Positions 15,442-23,400 of a stretch of 26,504 bases of DNA are shown piece after piece. This DNA comes from an uncultured Alphaproteobacteria bacterium (GTDB lineage: Bacteria; Pseudomonadota; Alphaproteobacteria; UBA7985; CAJQQZ01): positions 1 to 26,504 of the forward strand of contig CAJQQJ010000092.1 of NCBI GenBank assembly GCA_905480445.1, read 5' to 3'. The notes beneath the pieces are model-generated. The model worked only from the letters and a program-made list of their open reading frames with translations, had not been told where the DNA came from and did no database searches. The position numbers and the translations under genes are program-made. Positions within the stretch are counted from its first letter, which is position 1. Each line of letters begins with the position of its first letter.

Positions 15442-18009
15442 ATGACTGAGAACAATGACCAGGATCAGAAGAGCAAATTGCGCTTGTCGCGCCCTGGCGG
15501 GAAACTAGGGCTCAAGCAATCCGTTGGTGACGGCAGTGCCGGACCAATGCGCGCTCCTATGGCAAGTGGACGCTCTAAAACCGTCACTGTAGAGGTTAAG
15601 AGAAAACGTACTTTCGATCCAAATGCCAAAGCTCCATCTTCGCGCGGCCCTATTATTGAAGAGCGCGCAACGATCGACGTCTCCGGCCGTAAGAAAGAAG
15701 CCGCGGCGGCTGAGCCTTTGGTTTTTGCTGACGATAAGCTGACTGCGGAAGGGAGAGAAGCTCGTATGAAAGCACTTGGTGCTGCACGAGTTGAAACCGA
15801 ACGTAAAGAAGCTCTGGAAGCGGAAGCCAAAAGACGCACCGAAGAAGAGGCCCGTATTGCTGCTGAAAAGGCTGCTATTGAAGCGGAATTGGCGGCAAAG
15901 GCAGCTGATAGCGCAAAGGCACCTGAGCCAACAGCTACTGTTGCACCGACACCAACGATAGCACCCAAACCAGTTGCGCAGGCTCCCGTGGCTCCAGCAG
16001 AACCTGTGAGCACAGCACCAACCGTACGCACAGAGGCGCCGATTGAAGGCCGCGTTAAGAAAGCAAAAGGCGGCAATAAGCCAAATCCTAACACCTCTAA
16101 AAGACCAGAGCCACGTCGTCGTCCGAGTAAGATCACGATCACGAAGGCTCTTGAGGGTGATGAGGGTCGCATGCATTCACTGGCGTCGATTAAGCGCCGG
16201 AGAGAAAAAGAAAAACTGCAATCTCAGCAATCACGCGAATCAGGATCAAAAGTTATCCGCGACGTCATCGTACCAGAGACAATCACAGTGCAAGAGTTGG
16301 CCAACCGTATGGCCGAGCGCTCTGGCGAAGTCATCAAGTCTCTAATGAAGATGGGTGTCATGGCAACCATCAATCAAGTCATTGATGCTGATACAGCGGA
16401 ACTAATTGTTGAAGAGTTTGGCCACAACATTCGCCGTATCTCTGACTCTGATGTTGAACAAGGCGTCATTGAGATCAAAGAAAACGAAGCGGCTATGTTG
16501 CCTAGATCACCGGTTGTTACCGTGATGGGTCACGTTGACCATGGCAAGACTTCACTGCTTGATGCTCTGCGTCGGACGGATGTGGCAGGCGGTGAAGCCG
16601 GCGGCATTACTCAGCATATTGGTGCTTACCAGGTTGAAATGTCCACCGGAGACAAAATTACCTTCGTTGATACACCAGGTCACGCGGCCTTTACAGAAAT
16701 GCGCGCTCGTGGTGCCAATACAACTGATATCGTGATTTTGGTGGTCGCAGCAGACGACGGCGTGATGCCACAAACGATTGAAGCGATCAGTCACGCGAAA
16801 GCGGCGGGTGTTCCCATCATCGTGGCCGTCAATAAAATTGACCGGCCAGACGCGGACCCTAACAGAGTCTACACAGAACTATTGCAGCACGAGCTTGTTG
16901 TGGAGCAAATGAGTGGTGACGTTTTGGCTGTTCCAGTATCGGCCATACAGAAGACGGGTTTAGATAAGATCGAAGAAGCAATCATGCTACAAGCTGAATT
17001 GCTCGAGCTGAAAGCCGATCCAACGACCCCAGCTCAGGGTGCCGTTGTTGAAGCCAAACTAGAAAAAGGCCGTGGATCCGTCGCAACAGTTCTTGTCCAA
17101 AAGGGAACTTGCCGGGTTGGAGATATCTTCGTTGCTGGCCAAATTTGGGGCCGTGTTCGTGCACTTGTTAACTACAAGGGTGAACAGGTCACAGAAGCCG
17201 GACCGTCCGTGCCGATCGAAGTCCTGGGTCTCAATGGTACGCCGCGTGCCGGCGATGATTTCGTGGTTGTTGCTAACGAAGCAACGGCTCGTGAAATTGC
17301 GGAGTTCCGCACGGCCAAGTCTCGTGATGCGATTGCAGCGGCGAGAAGCAAGACTTCTCTCGATCAAATGTTCTCGGCTATCCAAGCTGGCGAAGTCAAA
17401 GACCTGCCCGTCATTGTTAAGTCTGACGTTCAGGGTTCTTTGGAAGCCATTTCAGGTGCGCTTGAACGACTGGGTAACGATGAAGTTAACGTTCAGGTTA
17501 TTCACGCCGCAGTGGGTGGTATCACTGAATCAGACATCACACTGGCAAAAGCATCTGAAGCCATCATCATCGGCTTTAACGTTCGTGCCAACCCTCAAGC
17601 CAGAGACATCGCACGTCGCGATGCCATCGATATTCGCTACTACTCAATCATCTACGAAGTTGTTGATGATGTGAAAGCGCTCCTATCAGGCCTATTGAAA
17701 CCTGAACAGAGAGAGAATTTCCTCGGCTACGCTCAGATTCTTGAAGTCTTCAATGTCACGAAGGTTGGCAAAGTTGCTGGTTGTAAGATCACCTCAGGTT
17801 TGGTCAAGCGTGGCTCTGGTGTTCGACTGCTCAGAGACGACGTTGTCATTCATGAAGGCAAGCTCAAGACCCTCCGCCGCTTTAAGGACGAAGTCCGTGA
17901 AGTTAAAGATGGTTACGAATGTGGTATGGCCTTCGAGAACTACGATAACATCCAAGTCGGTGACCAGATCGAATGTTTCGAAGTTGAAGAGATCGCAAGA
18001 GAGCTATAG
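15442..18009 (+). CDS. infB: Translation initiation factor IF-2
   Basis: An 855-residue GTPase that brings fMet-tRNA to the 30S subunit and promotes subunit joining. An alphaproteobacterial N-terminal segment with VKRKRTFD is followed by an Ala/Glu-rich coiled-coil-like stretch (about 110-160) and an Ala/Pro/Thr/Val linker (160-200). The IF2_N domain covers about 275-330 (VIVPETITVQELANRMAERS). The G domain starts with GHVDHGKT at 363-370, then DTPGH and NKID. Domains II-IV follow, ending with the fMet-tRNA-binding C2 domain (ITSGLVKRGSGVRLLRD, GYECGMAFENYDN). The repetitive N-terminal coding region gives long open frames on the other strand, which I treat as composition artefacts. GTG codons inside the gene might give a shorter isoform as in E. 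coli; I cannot confirm one. Confidence 0.97.
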   Translation: MTENNDQDQKSKLRLSRPGGKLGLKQSVGDGSAGPMRAPMASGRSKTVTVEVKRKRTFDPNAKAPSSRGPIIEERATIDVSGRKKEAAAAEPLVFADDKLTAEGREARMKALGAARVETERKEALEAEAKRRTEEEARIAAEKAAIEAELAAKAADSAKAPEPTATVAPTPTIAPKPVAQAPVAPAEPVSTAPTVRTEAPIEGRVKKAKGGNKPNPNTSKRPEPRRRPSKITITKALEGDEGRMHSLASIKRRREKEKLQSQQSRESGSKVIRDVIVPETITVQELANRMAERSGEVIKSLMKMGVMATINQVIDADTAELIVEEFGHNIRRISDSDVEQGVIEIKENEAAMLPRSPVVTVMGHVDHGKTSLLDALRRTDVAGGEAGGITQHIGAYQVEMSTGDKITFVDTPGHAAFTEMRARGANTTDIVILVVAADDGVMPQTIEAISHAKAAGVPIIVAVNKIDRPDADPNRVYTELLQHELVVEQMSGDVLAVPVSAIQKTGLDKIEEAIMLQAELLELKADPTTPAQGAVVEAKLEKGRGSVATVLVQKGTCRVGDIFVAGQIWGRVRALVNYKGEQVTEAGPSVPIEVLGLNGTPRAGDDFVVVANEATAREIAEFRTAKSRDAIAAARSKTSLDQMFSAIQAGEVKDLPVIVKSDVQGSLEAISGALERLGNDEVNVQVIHAAVGGITESDITLAKASEAIIIGFNVRANPQARDIARRDAIDIRYYSIIYEVVDDVKALLSGLLKPEQRENFLGYAQILEVFNVTKVGKVAGCKITSGLVKRGSGVRLLRDDVVIHEGKLKTLRRFKDEVREVKDGYECGMAFENYDNIQVGDQIECFEVEEIAREL

Positions 18010-18012
18010 TCA

Positions 18013-18423
18013 GTGGCCAGTTCGAAACCCCCTTCGCAACGTCAGTTGCGGGTTGGTGAGCAAATCCGGCACTCTATTGCCGAAGTGCTGATGCGGGGAG
18101 AAGTGCGTGAACCACTTCTCAACGCCCAGCCTATTACGATCACGGAGGTACGTGTCGGTCGGGATCTTCAGAATGCAACTGCGTTCTTTTTGCCGCTCGG
18201 TGGTGATTCCGCTCTAGAAGTCGGCGCTGCTCTCGGGCGTGCCTCTCCTTTTATTCGCAGCCGCTTAGCGGCAATGCTCCGCCTACGTCACGTCCCAAAG
18301 ATAGTTTTCGAAGTGGACAACACTTTTGACTACGCTAGCTCGATTGACCGCTTGTTAAGCAGTCCAAAAGTACAACAGGACATCCGAACGCCTGATGAGA
18401 CTGACGAGAGCAGTTCTCACTAA
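18013..18423 (+). CDS. rbfA: 30S ribosome-binding factor RbfA
   Basis: A 136-residue KH-like factor for 16S rRNA 5' end maturation and cold adaptation. Family features are QLRVGEQIRHSIAEVL at the N-terminus, ITITEVRVGRDLQNATAFFLP in the middle and SRLAAMLRLRHVPKIVFEVD leading into the last strand. The start is GTG at 18013, three bases after the infB stop, with AAGAGAG within the infB end about nine bases upstream, so translational coupling to infB is likely. The C-terminal extension after YASSIDRLLSS is short and acidic. truB follows after 23 bases. Confidence 0.95.
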   Translation: MASSKPPSQRQLRVGEQIRHSIAEVLMRGEVREPLLNAQPITITEVRVGRDLQNATAFFLPLGGDSALEVGAALGRASPFIRSRLAAMLRLRHVPKIVFEVDNTFDYASSIDRLLSSPKVQQDIRTPDETDESSSH

Positions 18424-18446
18424 ACTCTTTCTAACGGCAGAAACTC

Positions 18447-19367
18447 ATGGCAAAAAAACGCAAAGGCCTGCCGGTTCACGGCTGGGTTGTCCTAGATAAG
18501 CCATCTGAGATTGGCTCCACGCCCTGTGTCGGCAAAGTCCGGCATGCTTTCCAGGCGCAAAAGGCCGGCCACGCTGGCACTTTGGATCCCTTGGCAAGCG
18601 GTATTTTACCCATCGCACTTGGCGAAGCGACTAAGACGGTGCCCTTCATTATGGATGGCACAAAGGAATATGAATTTACCGTCTCTTGGGGAGTCTCGAC
18701 CGACAGTCTTGACTCTGATGGGAAGATCACAGGCGAAAACGAAAACCGGCCCGCTGAAGGCGATATAAGAAAAGCACTGCCTGCTTTCGTCGGAAACATT
18801 TCTCAAAAGCCGCCAGAGTTTTCCGCCATCAAAGTTCAAGGCCAAAGAGCCTATGATTTGGCGCGATTAGGAGAGCTTGTTAAACTAGCACCCCGAAAGG
18901 TGCAGGTTTTTGACCTTGAGCTCCTTGAACACACAAACAACAGCTCTTCGTTTAAAACCTCTTGTGGCAAAGGTACTTACATTCGTTCAATTGCCAGAGA
19001 TCTCGCGGAAAAACTCGGATGCCTCGGACATATCTCTGTTCTGCGGAGAACCAGAGTTGGGCCATTTTCGCTTAAAGATGCGATTTCACTGGAAACTTTG
19101 TTGTCTTTAGGCCATATAGGCGCCGATCACGGCCAATTGCTGCCTGTTTCGACCGCGCTGGACGACATCCCGGCGCTGGCCATTTCAGAGTCAGAGGCCC
19201 GATCACTGCGAAATGGGCAGACGCTTTCACTGGCACACCGTCCTCTTTACGACAAGGTTCAAAACCTTGGCTCTTCGATCTGTTGGGCCAAAGTCGGGAG
19301 AATACCTATTGCCATGTGTGAGATTATTCCCGGCGCAGTAAAATCAACTAGAGTCTTTAATCTTTAG
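18447..19367 (+). CDS. truB: tRNA pseudouridine(55) synthase TruB
   Basis: A 306-residue pseudouridine synthase that modifies U55 in the T-loop of tRNA. The catalytic Asp is D47 in HAGTLDPLASGILPIALGEATK. The N-terminal GWVVLDKPSEIGSTPCVGKVR is the first conserved block, and KGTYIRSIARDLAEKLGCLGH is the RNA-binding/active-site block. A C-terminal PUA-like region starts near residue 240 (ISESEARSLRNGQTL). Its stop codon overlaps a small hairpin that also lies in the rpsO leader. The order rbfA-truB-rpsO-pnp is the usual proteobacterial one. Confidence 0.96.
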   Translation: MAKKRKGLPVHGWVVLDKPSEIGSTPCVGKVRHAFQAQKAGHAGTLDPLASGILPIALGEATKTVPFIMDGTKEYEFTVSWGVSTDSLDSDGKITGENENRPAEGDIRKALPAFVGNISQKPPEFSAIKVQGQRAYDLARLGELVKLAPRKVQVFDLELLEHTNNSSSFKTSCGKGTYIRSIARDLAEKLGCLGHISVLRRTRVGPFSLKDAISLETLLSLGHIGADHGQLLPVSTALDDIPALAISESEARSLRNGQTLSLAHRPLYDKVQNLGSSICWAKVGRIPIAMCEIIPGAVKSTRVFNL

Positions 19368-19382
19368 AGGCATACCGCCTCT
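19366..19382 (+). other. Hairpin between truB and rpsO
   Basis: AGAGGC (19366-19371), loop ATACC, GCCTCT (19377-19382) form a six-pair stem that starts within the truB stop codon and ends about eight bases before the rpsO ribosome-binding site AAGGA. The following GTTTAAC is too poor in T for a confident terminator. S15 in E. coli represses its own translation through leader structure; whether this hairpin takes part in anything similar is unknown. Confidence 0.45.
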
Positions 19383-19401
19383 GTTTAACAAGGAAAAAGC
19401 G

Positions 19402-19671
19402 ATGTCGATCACAGCTGATCGTAAGCAAGAACTCATTAATGAGTATGGCCTGAAGCCAGGCGATACAGGTTCACCAGAAGTCCAGGTAGCAATCCTGACT
19501 GAAAGAATCAAAAATCTGACCGAACATATGAAAGAGCATAAGAAAGACTTCCACTCACGTCGTGGTCTTCTGATTATGGTTGGTCAGCGTCGTCGTTTGC
19601 TAGACTACACGCGGAAAAGCGAACAAAGCCGCTATGAATCATTGATTCAGCGTCTCGGTATCCGCCGCTAA
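19402..19671 (+). CDS. rpsO: 30S ribosomal protein S15
   Basis: An 89-residue primary-binding ribosomal protein that contacts the central domain of 16S rRNA and forms bridge B4 to the large subunit. The sequence has the full family pattern: DTGSPEVQVAILTERI, LTEHMKEHKKDFHSRRGL and MVGQRRRLLDYTRKSEQSRY, ending IQRLGIRR. Length equals the usual 89. The start ATG has AAGGA about nine bases upstream. It closes the rimP-to-rpsO run and precedes pnp, as in E. coli, with two RNA hairpins in the 225-base spacer. Confidence 0.98.
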   Translation: MSITADRKQELINEYGLKPGDTGSPEVQVAILTERIKNLTEHMKEHKKDFHSRRGLLIMVGQRRRLLDYTRKSEQSRYESLIQRLGIRR

Positions 19672-19680
19672 AAAGAATAA

Positions 19681-19710
19681 GCAGCTGTTAGTTTTCGGAT
19701 TAACAGCTGC
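19681..19710 (+). other. First rpsO-pnp hairpin (perfect 10-pair stem)
   Basis: GCAGCTGTTA (19681-19690) and TAACAGCTGC (19701-19710) are perfect complements around a ten-base spacer that itself can close by a G-U and an A-U pair, leaving loop TTTCGG. It begins nine bases after the rpsO stop. The following AACTCG rules out a standard intrinsic terminator, so an mRNA 3'-end stabiliser or RNase III processing stem is more likely. Confidence 0.65.
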
Positions 19711-19761
19711 AACTCGTTTCGTTTGATGGTTTAGCGAGCCAAAAGCAACCGCGGGCCCACG

Positions 19762-19792
19762 CACAAGCAGCTGAGACACAGCTGTTTTTGTG
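19762..19792 (+). terminator. Second rpsO-pnp hairpin (terminator-like or pnp-leader stem)
   Basis: CAGCTG (19768-19773), loop AGACA, CAGCTG (19779-19784) followed by TTTTTG. CACAA (19762-19766) also pairs with TTGTG (19788-19792), so the whole can form a longer stem with an internal loop. It resembles an intrinsic terminator but could equally be the double-stranded leader segment through which RNase III and PNPase regulate pnp in enterobacteria. It lies about 105 bases before the pnp start. Confidence 0.5.
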
Positions 19793-19896
19793 TTGGTCCG
19801 TAGACCTCAGAAACTTCAAGCGATATTAAAGTAAAAGCTGTCCCGCTAACTCGCGGCGGAATGGATTCTGGCATCAAGAGGATGCCTGGAGATTGT

Positions 19897-22020
19897 ATGT
19901 TTGAAGTAACTCGTAGAGAAATCGAGTGGGGCGGACGCCCCTTAATCCTGGAAACAGGTAAAGTAGCACGCCAAGCTGACGGTTCCGTCATGGCACAATA
20001 CGGTGACACAGTTGTACTTTGTACAGCGACCGCCTCTAAATCCCCTAAGGCAGTGGATTTCTTCCCACTGACAGTAAACTATCAGGAAAAAACAGCCGCT
20101 GTTGGCAAAATTCCTGGTGGCTTTTTTAAGCGCGAAGGTCGTCCAAGTGAGAAAGAAACACTCACTTCACGTTTGATCGACCGCCCAATTCGCCCACTTT
20201 TCCCGTCTAACTACCGTCACGAGACACAGGTTATCTGTACTGTGCTCAGCTACGATCTGGAAAACGATCCAGATATGGTTGCTATGATCGGCGCTTCTGC
20301 GGCTCTTACCATTTCTGGCCTGCCGTTCATGGGCCCGATTGGTGCAGCACGTGTTGGTTACATCAACGACGAGTACGTCTTGAACCCAACCAAAGATCAA
20401 ATGGAACAAACTGATCTCGATCTTGCTGTTGCTGGCACACAAAGCGGCGTCATGATGGTTGAATCAGAAGCAAGCGAACTTTCAGAAGCAACTATGCTCG
20501 GTGCGGTTAAATTTGGTCATGAAAGCATCATGCCAGTGATCGACATGATCATCGATCTTGCGGAAGATTGCGCTAAAGAGCCTTGGGATCTTCCCGGTAA
20601 GCCAGAAGGTTACGATGCTGTTGAGGCCAAAGTTCGCGAACTTGCAACCGATGGCATCACATCAGCTTACGCAGAGCGTGACAAGCAAACTCGTCGTGGT
20701 TTGATTGACAGCGCGAAGGGTGCAGCCCTAGAAGCGATGGACCCTGAAGAGTTCGACCACGGCATTGCTGGTAAGCTTCTCAAAGGTATTGAGAGCGAGA
20801 TCCTTCGTGGCCAGGTTTTGGACACAGGCATCCGTATCGATGGTCGTGACACAAAAACTGTCCGCCCAATTGTTTCAGAAGTTGACGTTCTACCAAGAAC
20901 ACACGGTTCTGCACTTTTCACACGTGGTGAGACACAGGCACTTGTGACAACAACACTCGGCACTGGCCAAGACGAGCAAATCATTGATGCGCTTGAAGGT
21001 GAGTACCGTGAAAGCTTCATGCTCCACTACAACTTCCCTCCATACTCTGTTGGTGAAGCTGGTCGTGTTGGTTCCCCTGGTCGCCGTGAAATCGGCCACG
21101 GTAAACTGGCTTGGCGTGCGATTAACCCAGTCCTGCCTCGCGGCGAAGACTTCCCTTACACCATTCGTTTGGTGTCAGAAGTAACTGAGTCAAACGGTTC
21201 GTCATCCATGGCAACTGTTTGCGGTGCGTCACTTGCTTTGATGTCTTCTGGTGTTCCACTGCCGCGTCCGGTTGCTGGTATCGCCATGGGCCTCATCAAA
21301 GAAGAAGACGGCCGCTATGCAGTCTTGAGTGATATCCTTGGTGATGAAGATCACCTCGGTGACATGGACTTTAAGGTTGCTGGTACAGAAGACGGTATTA
21401 CTGCGCTGCAGATGGATATCAAAATTACTTCAGTCACACACGAGATCATGGAAGTAGCCCTTGATCAAGCGCGTGACGGTCGTTTGCATATCTTGGGTGA
21501 AATGGGCAAAGCAATCGCGACACCTCGCTCCGAGCTGTCTGATAACGCACCACAGATCACAACGATCAAGATCAACAAAGACAAGATCCGTGACGTCATT
21601 GGTTCTGGTGGTAAGGTGATCCGTGAGATCACTGAAGTTACTGGCACTAAGATCGACATCGAAGAAGATGGTACGATCAAAGTTGCTTCTACTGATGCTG
21701 AATCAGCGAAGAAAGCCGTTGAGTGGATTGAGTCCATCACTGGCGAACCTGAGCTGAACAAGATCTACAAAGGTAAAGTCGTCAAGTGTGTTGATTTCGG
21801 TGCATTCGTGAACTTTATGGGCGCAAAAGACGGCCTGGTTCACATCTCTGAAATCGCTCCTACACGCATCGCTAAAGTCACTGACGTCATCAACGAAGGC
21901 GAAGAAGTCTTTGTTAAAGTCATCGGCTTTGATGATCGCGGTAAAATCAAGCTTTCCATGAAGCGTGTTGACCAGGAATCTGGTGAAGAGCTCGTGGAAG
22001 ACAAAGGCAACGAAGACTAA
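19897..22020 (+). CDS. pnp: Polyribonucleotide nucleotidyltransferase (PNPase)
   Basis: A 707-residue phosphorolytic 3'-5' exoribonuclease, the core of RNA degradosomes. Two RNase PH domains (about 1-225 and 300-545) flank an all-helical linker. A KH domain has GSGG starting at 569 (IRDVIGSGGKVIRE), and an S1 domain covers about 626-695 (GKVVKCVDFGAFVNFMGAKDGLVHIS). I choose ATG 19897 because the protein then starts MFEVTRREIEWGGRPL as in the family and has GGAG five bases upstream; ATGs at 19861 and 19882 are in frame but add non-family residues. Codon use is noticeably more optimised (many GGT, CGT, ACA, GTT) than in the flanking accessory genes, consistent with high expression. It ends at a strong terminator. 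Confidence 0.97.
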   Translation: MFEVTRREIEWGGRPLILETGKVARQADGSVMAQYGDTVVLCTATASKSPKAVDFFPLTVNYQEKTAAVGKIPGGFFKREGRPSEKETLTSRLIDRPIRPLFPSNYRHETQVICTVLSYDLENDPDMVAMIGASAALTISGLPFMGPIGAARVGYINDEYVLNPTKDQMEQTDLDLAVAGTQSGVMMVESEASELSEATMLGAVKFGHESIMPVIDMIIDLAEDCAKEPWDLPGKPEGYDAVEAKVRELATDGITSAYAERDKQTRRGLIDSAKGAALEAMDPEEFDHGIAGKLLKGIESEILRGQVLDTGIRIDGRDTKTVRPIVSEVDVLPRTHGSALFTRGETQALVTTTLGTGQDEQIIDALEGEYRESFMLHYNFPPYSVGEAGRVGSPGRREIGHGKLAWRAINPVLPRGEDFPYTIRLVSEVTESNGSSSMATVCGASLALMSSGVPLPRPVAGIAMGLIKEEDGRYAVLSDILGDEDHLGDMDFKVAGTEDGITALQMDIKITSVTHEIMEVALDQARDGRLHILGEMGKAIATPRSELSDNAPQITTIKINKDKIRDVIGSGGKVIREITEVTGTKIDIEEDGTIKVASTDAESAKKAVEWIESITGEPELNKIYKGKVVKCVDFGAFVNFMGAKDGLVHISEIAPTRIAKVTDVINEGEEVFVKVIGFDDRGKIKLSMKRVDQESGEELVEDKGNED

Positions 22021-22041
22021 ATCTCTCTTAACTGAGCGACG

Positions 22042-22073
22042 AAAAAGCGGCCCCTCAAAAGGCCGCTTTTTTT
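22042..22073 (+). terminator. Intrinsic terminator after pnp
   Basis: AAAAAGCGGCC (22042-22052), loop CCTCAAAA, GGCCGC (22061-22066) and seven T (22067-22073). The A-run before and T-run after extend the stem, so it could work in both directions: for pnp from the left and for the convergent TetR gene, whose stop is at 22100, from the right. Confidence 0.9.
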
Positions 22074-22099
22074 GTGCTTGGTTTCCAACTAAGCTAAAA

Positions 22100-22693
22100 T
22101 CAATTCTCTTCCAAAAGTTTGAAAAATGCCTGTAATGCCATTTGGCTCCGTTCCTCGATTTGAGCTTTACTTGGCACGGGGTAGACGCCTATTACCCGCC
22201 TAATTTGAAGATCGCCTATCAAGAGACTAAAAAACCATCCTGCTAGCTCCTCCTCGCTTGCTTTCTGTTTTTTGCCGATATTCGTCATCAAAACTTCGAT
22301 GAGCGGCTTGACGACATTACGGCCCCCGACAGCGATTGCTGCTCCAAGCTCTCCTGTTGGATCTGCTGCAGCCACTCTGTTTAACAAAACAGCCCTCTCT
22401 CCCAACAGCATTGCAAGAAGTATCGGGGCAATCCGGCAAAGTGCTTCGGCGGGGTCATCTTGCTCTTCAATCGCTTGCTCAAGCATGGTTTTAATATGAT
22501 CCGAGTTGTCGCGAACCATTGTTTCGAAGAGCCCTCGTTTGTCACCATACCAACGATACAAAGTTTCGTTAGAAGCCTGCGCTGCTTTGGCGATACCCAA
22601 CATCGACGTGCCGCTATAGCCTTTCGCGGCTAGCAGGCTGTATGCCGCTTGCGTAATCGCCTCATGCCGTGCTCTCTTTTTTTCCTCACGCAT
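22100..22693 (-). CDS. TetR/AcrR-family transcriptional regulator
   Basis: A 197-residue repressor-type protein. The N-terminal TetR helix-turn-helix spans about 10-57: HEAITQAAYSLLAAKGYSGTS, then the recognition part AQASNETLYRWYGDKRGLF. The C-terminal ligand/dimer domain (about 60-190) is not one I recognise, so the ligand is unknown. I take ATG at 22693 because CAGGG lies eight bases upstream; a GTG at 22711 is in frame but has no spaced ribosome-binding site. It is divergent from the DUF1772 gene, and the 93 bases between their starts contain a large perfect dyad, so I infer autoregulation and control of that neighbour. Its 3' end faces pnp across a terminator that can serve both. Confidence 0.93.
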   Translation of the reverse strand: MREEKKRARHEAITQAAYSLLAAKGYSGTSMLGIAKAAQASNETLYRWYGDKRGLFETMVRDNSDHIKTMLEQAIEEQDDPAEALCRIAPILLAMLLGERAVLLNRVAAADPTGELGAAIAVGGRNVVKPLIEVLMTNIGKKQKASEEELAGWFFSLLIGDLQIRRVIGVYPVPSKAQIEERSQMALQAFFKLLEEN

Positions 22694-22715
22694 AAAAATA
22701 CCCTGATTCACCTTG

Positions 22716-22776
22716 CCAATAAGCGTACACTTCGTTACTTAGACCGTAAATCCGTAACATTATGTACGCTTATTGG
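22716..22776. promoter_or_regulatory. Nested dyad operator region between the TetR and DUF1772 genes
   Basis: CCAATAAGCGTACA (22716-22729) is repeated as its exact reverse complement TGTACGCTTATTGG (22763-22776). Inside, GTTAC (22734-22738) and GTAAC (22754-22758) form a second inverted pair, each four bases from its outer arm, around a 15-base centre. The whole 61 bases therefore have one axis. Each outer arm contains GTAC; the left one lies in a near-palindrome AAGCGTACACTT, a typical size for a TetR operator. The right arm's end overlaps the GGAA that is the only ribosome-binding candidate of the DUF1772 gene. Binding by the adjacent TetR is inferred. I could not assign clear -35/-10 boxes in either direction. 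Confidence 0.75.
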
Positions 22777-22786
22777 AACTTTGATC

Positions 22787-23296
22787 ATGCGCTTAACCAT
22801 CCTACTGCTAGTTCTCTTGTCTTTGCTGCTAGGTGCCGCGATTTTTGGTTTCTTTTACGCCTGGGTTTGTTCAACGATGTGGGGGTTGGATGCAGCTGAT
22901 CCACGTGTCGCTATTCAAGCGATGCAGGCAATGAACGCATCGGTGCGAAACGGTGTTTTTGCGCCAGCATTTTTCGGAACGCCTGTTTTTCTCTTCGCCA
23001 CAGCAGGAGTGCTTTGGTTCCAAACGTTCCAGAAAAGCGCCGCTTTGTTTGCGCTCAGCGGTCTGGTCTATTTTTGCTTTGGCCTCATTCTGACTATGGC
23101 GGTAAATGTTCCTATGAATGAAGCACTCGCAACAGTTACAGCGCCTAATGAACTCGCGGTGGCCAGTCAAATTTGGCAGGACTACTCTCCAACTTGGCAG
23201 TTTTGGAACCAGGTACGAACCGTTGCTTCTGGCCTGTCCTTTCTCATCGCCGTCGTCGGGGTGATGCACCTCCCCTTATATCGAGCGACTAGATGA
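22787..23296 (+). CDS. DUF1772 (anthrone oxygenase-like) membrane protein
   Basis: A 169-residue inner-membrane protein with four hydrophobic segments at about 5-26, 57-77, 85-105 and 144-162. The conserved pattern NVPMNEAL (107-114) with Trp/Tyr residues spaced as W130, Y133 and W137, then FWNQVRT (139-145), is the hallmark of the DUF1772/anthrone-oxygenase-like family. Some fungal members act in polyketide anthrone oxidation; most bacterial members are uncharacterised, so no reaction is claimed. The ATG at 22787 is chosen because upstream in-frame codons would run back across the operator and give a non-hydrophobic lead. Its divergence from a TetR gene suggests ligand-induced expression. 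Confidence 0.82.
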   Translation: MRLTILLLVLLSLLLGAAIFGFFYAWVCSTMWGLDAADPRVAIQAMQAMNASVRNGVFAPAFFGTPVFLFATAGVLWFQTFQKSAALFALSGLVYFCFGLILTMAVNVPMNEALATVTAPNELAVASQIWQDYSPTWQFWNQVRTVASGLSFLIAVVGVMHLPLYRATR

Positions 23297-23400
23297 GTCT
23301 GGGGTATCAAAGTTGGTTTCCTTCCCCGTATAAATGGCTTTCTGATTAATCAAAGCTAGGTTAGGGAGGCTTTGAACCTAATTCCTGTGCTTGGCCAAAA

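Noticed and set aside
15465..16176. Long open frames on the minus strand opposite the infB N-terminal region (over 220 codons).
   Set aside because: They mirror the Ala/Glu/Pro-rich repetitive coding of IF-2, lack family features and ribosome-binding sites, and lie fully antisense to a certain gene.
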